In this document: one piece after another, positions 53,005-64,000 of the stretch | How positions within the stretch are numbered: position 1 is the first letter of the stretch | How the letters are laid out: each line of letters starts with the position of its first letter | DNA from: Cyathus striatus | Taxonomy: Eukaryota; Basidiomycota; Agaricomycetes; Agaricales; Nidulariaceae | Reading direction: 5' to 3' | DNA length: 64,000 bases | Assembly (NCBI GenBank): GCA_025738555.1 | Contig: JAOVFP010000012.1 | Span: 2,108,001 to 2,172,000 of the forward strand | The notes under the pieces: generated by a model | What the model was told of the DNA's origin: nothing | The model's database searches: none | The model's input: only the letters and a program-made list of their open reading frames with translations | Program-made: the position numbers and the translations under genes

Positions 53005-54450
53005 TTACAATTTGAATGCAATATACTTACTTTCACTTAGACTTCTCCTTTCTCTGACTAGTGACCTCATCTTTATCTTTCTTCTCCTCCTTGCTTTTTT
53101 ACTCTTACCCTTTCCCTTTCTTTTCTCCACCTTTTCCTTAAGCCACTTTTTCAAGTCCAAAAATGTGTAATAGTAACACTCAAAGCCCCAAAGATCCAAG
53201 TTAGTTGGACTCTCCTCATCTCCAGCTAACCATGCCTGCATTGCTAGGAAATTTGTGATTTTATCAAAATTCAAGTAGTTATTGTACCAAGCTGAGGATG
53301 AAATGAAGACTGAAATGATTTCTTTTTTAGTTACCTTAGCAACTGGCCAAGTCCTGTTCTTTTCCATTGAATTATGCTCAGAAATTGCCTCTATACAGGC
53401 AATATGTTTCTGATAAGCAACTTGAAGTCCAGGTGAAGTGCTTTCAACATTAACCTGGGGAATCTTTAGAACAGCTATGAGCTCCTCAGTATGTTGCTCT
53501 GAGATCCCACCCTTTTGAACCAGAGAAGGGGTGTGAGAGTGGGACACAGTTTGAGAACTAGCTGCTGAGCTTCCAGCTGACTTAGATTGAATAAAACTTA
53601 TCTCATCATTGATAGAGAGGGTTGCATTTGGCTTAACTTATCCAGACTATAAAATAACACAGCATAAGTAAATTTTACAAGAATAAGAGAATGAAACATA
53701 TAGTTACACTCAGCACTGGCAAAATAAGTTCACCATCTATCTTAAGCCAGTCAATTTCCTCATCTTCCATAACAGCAGTTTAAAAACTCCCAAGAAGGTT
53801 TGAGACTTTGCATTCATAAACGAATAAACAGTGATCAGCAGCTTAAATGATATTAGCATTTGAATAAACTATAAAAGAAAACATACCAAAGAAATGTTTG
53901 GCTTTTGCTTTGAGTTTTTTCAAGATTGGCATGATGGTTGAAGTATGGTTGTGTTACAATGAAAATGATGCTACTCCAGGTACCACAATGGTGTAAAGTC
54001 AGCAGCATTTAAGCAATTCCCAAATGCATTGCCCCTGAGAATACCACCTATTTAGAGTTAGTATATATAAAAGATAGGTTTACCTTCACTTCTTGAAGAA
54101 CCTTTGGAGCTAATCATAGCTATATCTACAGTGTCTATTGTACCTGATATACTGGTCATACAAGGTGGACTGACTGGTGGGGAGGTCATGACACTTAGCC
54201 ACATGTTTCAATTGATTATCAGAGAGTCAGTTGAGAGTAGGTTGAGATTTGGTCAGCTCTCAGTGTTCTGTTCCTCCATGTTCTCACTGCTACCATCCCT
54301 CTCCTCTTCTCCTTCATGCAAGCCACCTCCATCTTCACCATCAGCCTGTCCCTCAGAGCCAGATGTAGATGTTGATCCCAAAATGCTAGCTAGGCTTTGT
54401 AAATTGTGGTCTTCTTTAGCTTTGGAAGTTATGTCAGTATTCAAAAGGAT
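53005..54450 (-). pseudogene. Lys-rich companion gene remnant of the third KDZ element
   Basis: The clearest exon (53547-53005) ends in a Lys/Arg-rich tail and contains MQAWLAGDEESPTNLDLWGF, matching MKWMQGGDNAPSDLEAWGY of Y and MELWFEGNPDIPDYEVW of KDZ-A. Weaker traces reach about 54450 (a Gly/Ser/Asp-rich stretch). Confidence 0.55.
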
Positions 54451-54504
54451 GGAAGTGTAGCCACATACTTACAGAAACAATTATACAGAATATTGTCAAA
54501 ATTG

Positions 54505-54912
54505 CAGTATATTGCACTCTCCCACATTCTCATTGGACTCTCACTGAACTCTCACTAGACTCTCGAGAGTCTCACTGGAGTCTCACCACAGTCTCGATAG
54601 TACAGTGATACTCTTACTGGACTCTCACCATATTATCGAGACTGTGATGAGACTCTCACTGGACTCTCAGTTAAGCCCAACTCTATGCTCACAGTATCTT
54701 ATCACCATGTATCACTGTGTATCACTGTACTCTCACTGTACTCTCACTGTACTCTCACTATACTCTCACTATACTCTCACTATGCACCACCATGTATCAC
54801 TGTACTCTCACTATATTCTCACTGTACTCTCACTGCCTAACACTATGCACCACCATGTATCACTGTACTCTCACTGTATTCTCACTGTATTCTCACTGTA
54901 TTCTCACTGTAC
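54505..54912. repeat. CAG-end subterminal array of KDZ-B
   Basis: Reverse complement of 8098-8511: CACTGTACTCT units of about 11 bp. Confidence 0.8.
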
Positions 54913-55077
54913 TCACTCCTTAAATATGTAAACCACAAATATACAGAGAATGACATATATATTAAGTACAAGTTTATTTATCTTTGGAGACAGGGAAGTT
55001 CTGAAGTGACCCTATAACATAACAATTGAATACAACAAAAAAACTATTCATATAAAATCAAAACTACAGTAAACAAC

Positions 55078-57515
55078 CTACATATCATTATCTAATCCAT
55101 AATCTGCTATCCCTTCTTCCTCTTCTCTGTCAAATTCATCTGCTGCTTCCTCTTCCTCCTCCTCTTCCTCCTCCTCTTCTTCAGAATCTTCTGATTCCTC
55201 ATCTCTCATATCTTTATCATCTTTAGTATTATTGTCTCTTTCAAGCTGCTTTTTAATAACTTTTTGGGTATGAATGAATAGAAGTGCATGTATAGTCCAG
55301 TTGAAGTTTACAACAGTCATTCTATTAAGAATGCTTTGAAATCCTCCAAGCCAAGCATTTAGCTGCTCACAAGCCTGTATCAAAACTTTAGATGAAGTTC
55401 TATATACATGTTAGTTTATTACTTACTTGGGTATTAAATGCTCTTTTATAATGTGGTCTTCCATGTATATCATTTTCTACTACAACCAAGTTGGGTGCAG
55501 ATCCATTTAATGGTGCTGGATTGCACCATTTACGACAAGTATAATCAGATGTTCTGTGATTAATGTAGTGATAAGAATCAACAATAAATCTTGTTGTTAA
55601 ACTCCAGATCCTCCATGCACCATTTAGCACAGCATTTTTGAGCACTACACATGCTTTGTCAATACAGACATAGCTTGGACGAGATTCAAGAGTTGGATAA
55701 ACATGATCTAAAAATCTCATGATATTTCCAGGTCCCTCAGATTTTGTAAACTTTGCCCATGCAATAACTGCTCCACATGGTGCACATAATGTTTCAACAC
55801 AGTAAAACCGTGGAGCAGTGAAGTAATGGTTTCGCTCCTCATGTGGTGCAGGAGCATCATCATGAGGTATTACTTGCTGATTTATACGAGGAAGCCAATC
55901 CACCCGTTCCTCTTCACTTCTGCAAATAATTCTTCTTATTCCTAAAAGTGTTTGTCTACCAAATCTTACTAAATGATGGCGCCACTGTGACTGATGATTA
56001 ACACATGTCTTTGAGTTATTTTCTCTTGGGTTGTTACATAATTTTATATGACATAAATGACCACACATAGCTTGATGAATTATGCAAAATACTCCAGTTC
56101 TTTCATTTTCTAAATTACCATCACAATCCTGATATGCACAATGTCTTGGACCCATAATTATGCCATCCATAACAACCATATTTACTATTGGCTTTATTTC
56201 AGCCTGAGTTGGTTGATCAGTATTGGTTGTTTTATTAGATGAATCACTGGATGATTCACTTGATGACTCATTGTCAATATCCATATCATTGGTGGTACTA
56301 CTAATGTGTTGCTGAGCACTTGCTCTAGCTTCTATTTCCTCTCTCATAGCTTGTTCTGCATCTTCCCCCTGTAGCATGGGAACTGATTGATTTTCATCAA
56401 TTCCAATTACTGCAGCAGGAGTGTCATCAGTTATTCTGTCTGCAGTACTTTTGTACTCATGTGTACATTCACTACATGAATGATCTTTAGCACATTCAAT
56501 AATACCTTCTTGACCAAGTATTTCAAATGCTTTTCTAGTTAATTCTTGAATCTCATGTTCACCTGATGTTATTATAAGTGATTTATTATTGTATGTAGCT
56601 ACCTGTCTTACACTTTCAGAAATGAATGCCTGCCAAGTTTGTCTGCGAGACAACTTGAATGATGACTCTCTAAAGGATTCATTCCAAAATTCTGTGAATG
56701 CAGCTGTAGATGCATGAAAATGATAAATTCCATGCAGAACTGCATTGGTGTAAGATCTATCTGCCCAGACTTGCTGTCCAAGCTTTAAATATTTTGCTGA
56801 GTTTGACAATCCTCTGATACGTGTACCATTTGCATGCTTCACACTTTTGTGATCAGCATAATAAAATGAGTTACAAATGCCACATTTTCCTTTAAGCACA
56901 TAAGCACCAGTGTGGGGATGCATTCCTTTTATAAGAGTTATACATGAAACATCTCTCTTACGAACTTCTTGGTGAAGTGGAGCCTCTTTACAAGATGGTG
57001 TAGAGCAAGTGTAACGACTTGGACAAATAGTAAAAACAGGTTCAACTTCTGTGGTTCTCACAGAGTTTAAAGGGTGTCCTTTTTTAATTGGATCAAGTTT
57101 TAAAAATGTTGCAAATGAATCAAGTTTTGAGCCCAATGCATTAATTCTCTGCACATCAGTTATATCCTCAGCATTTGAAACTTCATCTTCAGTAAACAAA
57201 TTATTAATTTTACCACCTAGATCCCTTTTTAGAACTCTAGTAAGAGCTGTAATCCAACTTGTTGCAGATTTTCTATAGGCTAATTTTTGTTTTCCATGAA
57301 GGTTCAATAGGTCTGTGTTATTTGTTAAAGTAAATAACACTTTGAGTACCATTGCTAGTGTAATATCTGCATGGAAGTTGCTTGTAATAAATTCAGAAAA
57401 ATCTACAAATGTTATTTCAGGAAATGGATCCTGCACTGTAGATGATGCCCATGCTTTAGGAATGCATGATATAAATCCATAAAATATAAAAAGCCAAATA
57501 AAATAGTGCCAGAAA
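55078..57515 (-). CDS. KDZ-B transposase-like protein (CxC5/CxC6 type)
   Basis: Same gene as 5498-7938 on the other strand, with the 52-bp intron at 55372-55423 and an open frame throughout. The one coding difference I can see by eye is at about 55600-55607. KDZ-A reads RISNSLTTRF and KDZ-B reads RIWSLTTRF, a net 3-nt change that keeps frame. The Trp form resembles what the Y copy suggests at this point (ending near VLRYLLNDARREQW), so KDZ-B may be nearer the ancestral state. Asp, Asp and Glu candidate catalytic residues are intact. Confidence 0.75.
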
Positions 57516-57912
57516 CTGAAATTTTTTAAGTTAGCTTATTATTCTTGCAGGTTAGGCAAAGCAAACAGAATATGAATTCAAACTATAGTACAAAAGTAAA
57601 ACTGTTGAAGTTCATATAATACATACTTGACATACTTGTTGAAAGCATGAATAGCTATATAAAAACACAAGAAAATAATACTGTTGAAGTAAAAATATTA
57701 TACAAGTCTTACATACTTGTTGAAAGGATGTAAGACTGAGAAAAAATGAAAAACAGGTACTACTGAAGTAAAAATATTGTACAAGTCTTACAACTTGTTG
57801 AAAGAATGTAAGACTTAATATGGTACAATTTTACATACTTGTTGAAAGCATGCATGCATCATAATAGAAAAAAAGTCTAACTGAAAATATGAAAGGGCAT
57901 TGAGAAAAATTC

Positions 57913-60077
57913 TTACAAATTATTGTCCCCTCTGTTCTTCTTCCTCTTTCCATCCTTCCTTTTCTCTTTCACTCTTTCCTTTCCTTTTCCCTTATCTTTG
58001 CTCTTATAATTGTCATCTGCAGAACTATCCTCATCTTTTTCCTTAGCAAGCTTCTTATCCTCTTTACCAAACTTCTTTAAAATGATCTTCAATGCCTCCT
58101 GAGTTTGTGGTTCTCCTTTCCATACTTCATAATCTGGGATATCTGGGTTCCCTTCAAACCAAAGCTCCATTTTAGGATATTTAGGAAGCTTGCTAAATAG
58201 AGCCTTCCATCTATAATAGGCTGGAACTGATGTAAAAATGGTTGCAATAACACTAATGGGAGGCATTTTATTTTGCCATTTTCCAGCACTAATCATAGTA
58301 GGGAACTTTTTAATGATATTCTCAATGAATGCCCACTTAGCATACTGAAGACGAATACTAACAGCTCCATGATCACATAGTGCAAGAGGAACTTTGAAAA
58401 AATCGATTATTCTCTTTTGAGCTTCAGTAGATTCCCTAACTTTGAAGCTGAAGATGTAGAAGCCTCTTCACTAAATACTGATGGAACATTAGAAATATTT
58501 GCAGCTGATGTTGTTCCAAGACCCTCCTAATCTAAGATTAAGTAACATTCTATGCTTGAAATAAATTATAAACTTACAAGTAAAATCTTACAAAATGTAG
58601 ATTTATCTTCATCAAGTTCCCATTGAACTTCCTGGTCTTTATCTTCTAAAAGCTCAGAATATTGGCCAGTTAAAGACCACCCATTATCTTCCCATAAAAA
58701 GACATATGGATTAGATACTGAAAATAGTAAATATTTTAGAGTGATAATTTGAAATCAAGAAAGTAATAATACTTTGAATGGACTTGTACTTTGTTCCTAT
58801 ATATTTCAGAAGTTTGTACAGATAAACCTGGAGCTCTACTCTTCTGAATGTAAAGATTGGGAGAGAACTAAAAAGATCATTGTAAATTTTGATAACTCCA
58901 GTTGATGGAGGTGCATCAGTGGTATCAACTATCATTTTATCTTTGTCTCCAATATTAAAGATATTTCCAAGTGCATTCTGACAGCTGTGCCCACCAATAA
59001 TCTTTGATGCTCCTTGAAGGTCAATAGATGTGTCATTTAGAGTGGAATATTCATATTGCCTTATAAAGTTTTCAAATTGCTCAGGATTCTGAAGTACATT
59101 GTTCCTTGCAGATTTTTCAGACATAGATGTAGAACTCCTAGTTGAAGTTCTGGACACAGACCGGCTAGAAGCGGACTGGCTACTTGATGCAGAACTGTGA
59201 GAAATAGACTTTCGGCTAATCTTTGATGAGTGGCTACTAGTACTCAGAGTGGGAGACTCAGGAGAACTGGATCTTCCCGCTTTTCAGTAGCCTTCCAGGG
59301 AGTAGTCTCAATAATCTCATAATCTATATCCTCTTCTTGAATTTGACCTGGATGTGAGGAAAATACTAATGATGTCTCATGCTCATTAAACAGATGTCCC
59401 ATGTCATTTGAAAGTGAACTAAATGGATCTTGAGGAGTAGGTACCTGAAGGATTGATGCTGGTGTAACAGTTCCTGAGCATTCACGATAATGAGGTGGTG
59501 GTGCCACTGAAATATTGCTATTTTCTAAGATTTTTTCAACTCTAAAAAATGAGAACAATATGAGAAAAGATGTGAATATGAATAAAAAAATATACTTTGT
59601 AAATCTCTTTGGTTTTCCAGCAGCTTCATTTTGCTGGTCTTCTTTGAGTCTTTGAACAGAGCTTTTCCTGCCAGTACATAAGATGACTAAAAATAATATA
59701 CACTTTTACTCACTTAATTTTCTTCTTTCTAGCCCCCCCTCCCTGCTCTCTCACTCCTCCCTCCCTCTCTTCCCCTTCCTCCCTTCCCTCTTCCCCCCCC
59801 TCCCTTTCTACTCCAACTTCCTCCTCCCCTGTCCCACTTTCCTCCTCCTCCTCCTCCTCCTCCTCATTGTCACTCACAATCCTTTTCCCTCCCTTTCCCT
59901 TTCTCCCACCTCTACCCCCCCTCCAGACTTAGCTGGCCCTCCTCTCTTAGACTTGGAGGTAGAAGCTTGAGGCTTGGTTGTGTCAGCAGTCCCAGAATCC
60001 TTGGTCCTGGACCTGGTGGAGGTAGCAGGGATGGAAGATGCAGCAGCAGTGGCAGATCTAAGAGACCTAGGTGCCAT
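57913..60077 (-). pseudogene. KDZ-B first gene, with two single-G deletions
   Basis: Inverted copy of 2936-5099. KDZ-A has GCGGGGAAGATCC where KDZ-B has one G fewer (about 59275-59280), which breaks the Ser-rich exon. KDZ-A has TTAGGGGAATC where KDZ-B has TTAGGGAATC (about 58433-58438), which breaks the last exon. The seven-G run of exon 1 is shared (about 59920). Both losses are in short G runs, so sequencing error is possible. If real, KDZ-B cannot make the intact companion protein. Confidence 0.6.
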
Positions 60078-60459
60078 GGTAAAAGAGCAGAAAACAGTAA
60101 AGTAAAAAGAGCAAAAAAGCGGTGACAGATCTTAAGTGATGCACTCAGATGAGGAAAGAAAGAAAGGGAACTGAACCTCAAGGTGTTTCTATATATTACA
60201 AGTTGCGACACATCACAGGTTCAAACTATAAATAACTACTTGACAAGTAATTACCGAAATTCTTCCACAAAGTTCCAAATAGGTCCTGCTGTTCTCATCA
60301 CTGGCAACTGCCAGGATAAGAAGGCCACAGGACCTAATACAGAAAAGGATATCTCCGCCGAAGCAGAGGAAAGACAAAAATTATAATTAAAGCAAGCAAA
60401 GAGCCTCTGCATGAAGCAGAGAACATCAAAAAATTGACAGCAGGGGTGAGGGGGGAAGA

Positions 60460-61230
60460 GTGTCACTCAACATGATGAGAAAGGGGTGGGGAGAAGCAGA
60501 GCAGCATGCAACACAACAAGAGAGTGGGAGCAGATGCACAATGAAGGGAGGGGGGCAGAGTGTCACTCAACGCAACGAGAAAGGAATGAGGAGAAGCAGA
60601 GCACCACATGACACAATGAGAAGGGGGTGGGGAGGAGCAGAGCGCCATGCGACGCAACAAGAGGGTGGGGAGTGGATGCACAACAAGGGGAGGGTGGGAG
60701 GGAGAGCGTTGCTCAACACAATGAGAAGCAGAGCGCCGGACTGCTACTCGACGCAGTGAGATGCATGACGAGGAGAGGGGGGCAGAGTGCCACTCGACAC
60801 AACAAGAAGGGGATGAGAAAAAGCAGAGTGCCGGAGTGCCACTCGACGCAATGATGAAGTCCTGCGGAGTGAGGGGGTGGACAGGTGGTAATGTGTGTTG
60901 TCCTACGCGGTAGGAAGGGGGGTCCAGAGGTGGTGGTTGTCATCCTAGGCGGCAGGGAGGGGGTCCGAGGTGGAGATGTGTGTCGTCCTACGCAGTGGGA
61001 GGGAGGTCCGGAGGTGGTGGTTATCGTCCTACGCAGCAGGGAGGGGGACCAGAGCTGTGCATTGTCGTCCTACGCTGCGAACTGGGGGACCAAGGGTGGT
61101 GCGTTGTCGTCCTACACTGCGAAACGGGGGACCAAGGGTGGTGTGTTGTCGTCCTACGCAGCGAAATGGGGGACAAGAAGTTATGCGTTGTCGTTCTACG
61201 CAGCAGGGAGGGGCTAGCGTTACAATCGCC
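60460..61230. repeat. Minisatellites of KDZ-B
   Basis: Inverted copies of the arrays at 1785-2570, interrupted at 61231 by H. Several units differ from KDZ-A only by C/T or G/A at CG dinucleotides. Confidence 0.7.
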
Positions 61231-61231
61231 T

Positions 61232-63061
61232 GAGTGGTGTCAGCCAATTTGATCGCAAATTGCTCAGGAAAAATGAGTGCTAGTGATCCTGATTCTCCAC
61301 TAAAAAAATGAGTGCCATTTTTATAAGGCATATTCAGTAAATGTAATGGAGTGGTGATCATTGGCACTCATTTATGTATTGGTATTGACAACTAGGGGAT
61401 TATATTAGTATAGTATGAGGACACTCAAAAGTGATCATTTTAAGAATATTAGAAGGTGATCATTGGCACTCATTTATGTATTGTTGTTGATTACTAGTAG
61501 TATAGTATGGAGGCACTCAAAAGTGATCATTTGAAGAATATTAGAAGGTGATCATTGGCACTATTTATGTATTGGTATTGACTGCTAGGGGATTATATTA
61601 GTATAGTATGGGGACACTCAAAAGTGATCATTTTAAGAATATTAGAAGGTGATCATTGGCACTCATTTATGTATTGTTGTTGATTACTAGGGAATTATAT
61701 TAGTATAGTATGGAGGCACTCAAAAGTGATCATTTTGAGAGCATTAGGAGGTGATCATTGGCACTCATTTATGTATTATGGTTTATTACTAGGGGATAGT
61801 ATTAGTATAGAATGAGGGCACTCAAAAGTGATCATTTAATGAATATTAGGAGGTGATCATTGGCACTCATTTATGTATTGCTATTACTGATTACTAGTTG
61901 ATCTGCGCTTCGCATTTGTCACGTACTTCCCGCATGTCACGTTGGTCACACATATTCCCGCGCCTCATATTTTCCCGCGCATCGCATTTGTCACGTACTT
62001 CACGCGCGTCACGTTGGTCACATATATTCCCGCGCCTCGTGTTTTTCCCGCGCATCACATCTGTCACGTACTTCGCGCGTCACGTTCGTCACACATATTC
62101 CCGCGCATCGCATTTGTCACATACTTCACGCGCATCACGTTGGTCACATATATTCCCGCGCCTCGTGTTTTTCCCGCGCATCACATCTGTCACGTACTTC
62201 ACGCGCGTCACGTTTGTCACACATATTCCCGCGCTTCGTATTTGTCACATATTTCCTGCGTGTCACATCCGTCACATATATTCCCGTGCTTCGCATTTGT
62301 CACATACTTCTTGCGTGTCACATCCGTCACATATATTCCCGCGCTGACCAACGTGACATGCGGGAAGTACGTGACAAATGCGAAGCGCAGATCAACTAGT
62401 AATCAGTAATAGCAATACATAAATGAGTGCCAATGATCACCTCCTAATATTCATTAAATGATCACTTTTGAGTGCCCTCATTCTATACTAATACTATCCC
62501 CTAGTAATAAACCATAATACATAAATGAGTGCCAATGATCACCTCCTAATGCTCTCAAAATGATCACTTTTGAGTGCCTCCATACTATACTAATATAATT
62601 CCCTAGTAATCAACAACAATACATAAATGAGTGCCAATGATCACCTTCTAATATTCTTAAAATGATCACTTTTGAGTGTCCCCATACTATACTAATATAA
62701 TCCCCTAGCAGTCAATACCAATACATAAATAGTGCCAATGATCACCTTCTAATATTCTTCAAATGATCACTTTTGAGTGCCTCCATACTATACTACTAGT
62801 AATCAACAACAATACATAAATGAGTGCCAATGATCACCTTCTAATATTCTTAAAATGATCACTTTTGAGTGTCCTCATACTATACTAATATAATCCCCTA
62901 GTTGTCAATACCAATACATAAATGAGTGCCAATGATCACCACTCCATTACATTTACTGAATATGCCTTATAAAAATGGCACTCATTTTTTTAGTGGAGAA
63001 TCAGGATCACTAGCACTCATTTTTCCTGAGCAATTTGCGATCAAATTGGCTGACACTTATG
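61232..63061. mobile_element. Element H: fold-back element inserted in KDZ-B
   Basis: Two arms of about 720 bp (61232-61953 and 62341-63061) are near-perfect reverse complements of each other and enclose a loop of about 390 bp. The site is flanked by ATCGCCT (61225-61231 and 63062-63068). The empty site in KDZ-A reads CAATCGCCTACGC (about 1783-1797, other strand), so both the insertion and the 7-bp (possibly 8-bp with one mismatch) duplication are directly visible. Ends are GAGTGGTGTCAGCC and CATAAGTGTCAGCC. Each arm holds five tandem units of about 103 bp (GGTGATCATTGGCACTCATT..CACTCAAAAGTGATCATTT). No gene. The duplication size is compatible with hAT-type or related transposition (inference). 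Confidence 0.82.
61910..62350. repeat. CpG-rich minisatellite in the loop of H
   Basis: Tandem imperfect units built from TTCGCATTTGTCACGTACTTC, ACGCGCGTCACGTTGGTCAC and ATATATTCCCGCGCCTCG. CG is abundant here and scarce in the arms. Peptide readings such as repeated SRASHLSHTSRASRWSHIFP are artefacts of the repeat. Confidence 0.75.
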
Positions 63062-64000
63062 ATCGCCTACGCTGAGAGGAGGGGAGGGGGATTCCGTGAT
63101 CGCCCACAATAAGAGGTGCCGTATTTGCCCATGCAAACTGAGCCCACGCTGAAGATTGGAAGAAATCGCCCACGCCGTCAAACGCCATGTGTGTTCGTCG
63201 ACATAGAATATCAGGTGCTGCTAAAAAAAAAACGCGCAAGATCAAATACAGACGAAAAAAAGAAAATGCTCACTATCAATCCCAATACTGCCAACACCCA
63301 ACGCCCAATGTCCAACGCTGTGCAACGGGGGCCAGAGGTAGTGCGTTGTCGAACTGAGGTTGTCCTACGCTGCGAAATGGGGACCAGAGGTGGTGGGTTG
63401 TCATCCTACGCGGCAGGGAAGGGGTCCATGATCGCCCATGCTAAGGAGCGCTGTATTCGCTCATGCACAATGAGTGCCGTATTCGCCCATGCAAACTAAG
63501 CCCACGCTGAAGATTGGAAGAAATCGCCCATGCCGTCAAACACCATGTGCATTCGTTGACATAGCATATCTGGTGCTGCTAAAAAAAACACGTGAGATCG
63601 AATAGAGACAAAAAAAGAAAAACTCACATCGATCCCATACTTTCCAGCCAATGCCCAATGCCCAATGCCCAACGCCCAACGTGCTTGAAGTACCAAACGG
63701 AAAGTTACATATCTCACAAGTGAGCAGAAAGGAAGGAGAGAGGAGGGAGGGGAGAGGAAGGGAGGGGAGGGGAATAAGAAGTGGGATATTGTTGCCGTTG
63801 CTCGGTGCAAGTAGCAAGTCCGGATTTGTCCAATGATTTGGTCACGTGAGAAATCAAATCGATACGCACAGACCATTAGCGCGCACAAACAACGACAATA
63901 AGATCTACACATATGCACGGACCATGTCACGTGATTTTCGTGCTGGGAGCGATTTCTCAGTAGATTCCCATTGGACTCCCTGAGATACCTCTCAGCATAA

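Larger units (their letters stand above)
50999..54496 (-). mobile_element. Third KDZ-type element, decayed, cut by KDZ-B
   Basis: A CAG-type terminus, slightly changed (CAATACTTTACACTCCCCCC at about 51000), is followed by AGTCCAGGTGGACT-type motifs (51030-51200). Minus-strand gene remnants lie beyond it in the same order as in KDZ-A and Y. The GAG end is not in the window because KDZ-B is inserted at 54504. No target duplication can be checked. Confidence 0.6.
54505..64000 (-). mobile_element. KDZ-B: second full-length KDZ transposon, inverted (runs off window)
   Basis: CAGTATATTGCACTCTCCCA at 54505 is the CAG terminus of KDZ-A. From there to 64000 the sequence is the reverse complement of KDZ-A 8511 down to about 852, except for the 1.8-kb insertion H. 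The first flanking 8-mer is CAAAATTG (54497-54504), different from the CTGTCAGT of KDZ-A, so the two are independent insertions. About 225 bp of the GAG end lie beyond the window. Differences from KDZ-A are sparse and many are at CG sites. Confidence 0.88.

Noticed and set aside
61898..62409. Genes in the loop of element H
   Set aside because: Three frames give equally repetitive peptides, as expected of a minisatellite.
626..64000. The long inverted repeat as a segmental duplication or assembly palindrome
   Set aside because: Homology ends exactly at a transposon terminus (54505), the flanking 8-mers differ, and one copy holds an extra insertion; two transpositions explain it better.

Overview
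This is a transposon-dense piece of a fungal genome, most likely an Agaricomycete (Basidiomycota). The evidence is short introns (about 50 bp) with GT..AG ends, a NACHT-WD40 (NLR-like) gene of the mushroom type, transposases of the Kyakuja-Dileera-Zisupton (KDZ) group with cysteine clusters, and Ty1/copia and Ty3-type elements of basidiomycete style. I cannot name the species. Only one clearly intact host-type gene is present, the NACHT-WD40 gene at 20273-26071. Almost everything else is mobile DNA, its tandem-repeat cargo, or decayed sequence.

Layout. 1-8728: the 3' end of a gag-bearing copia-like element whose LTR is split by a full KDZ transposon (KDZ-A, 626-8511, 8-bp target duplication). 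8729-14520: repeat remnants and degenerate sequence. 14529-18733: element V, a 4.2-kb non-autonomous relative of element Y that carries gene-like fragments. 18734-20270: repeats and the upstream region of the NLR. 20273-26071: NACHT-WD40 gene with 28 near-identical WD40 repeats. 26801-35855: element Y, a KDZ transposon with a dead transposase, itself invaded by elements X (26855-28027) and W (33629-34857). 36890-37170: hAT-like transposase remnant. 38202-48287: a copia element on the minus strand, invaded twice by a Ty3-type LTR family; its middle 2.8 kb was inverted by recombination between inverted LTRs. 49112-50896: element Z with a long 19-bp minisatellite. 50999-54496: remnant of a third KDZ element. 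54505-64000: KDZ-B, a nearly identical inverted copy of KDZ-A that runs off the window and carries a 1.8-kb fold-back insertion (H, 61232-63061) absent from KDZ-A.

The most interesting signal is a shared structural grammar. KDZ-A, V, Y, X, W and Z each begin with a CAG-type terminus at one end and a GAG-type terminus at the other. All six are flanked by 8-bp target duplications visible in the window. Each family has its own subterminal array of short motifs, and three of them carry the same 19-bp GTGTGACAC minisatellite. Two of these families are tied directly to KDZ-type transposase genes (KDZ-A/B and Y), so the short elements look like non-autonomous satellites of KDZ transposons. V appears to have picked up gene fragments in the manner of Pack-type elements. 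CpG decay (CG to TG/CA) marks the older repeats and accounts for most in-frame stops seen in the copia element.
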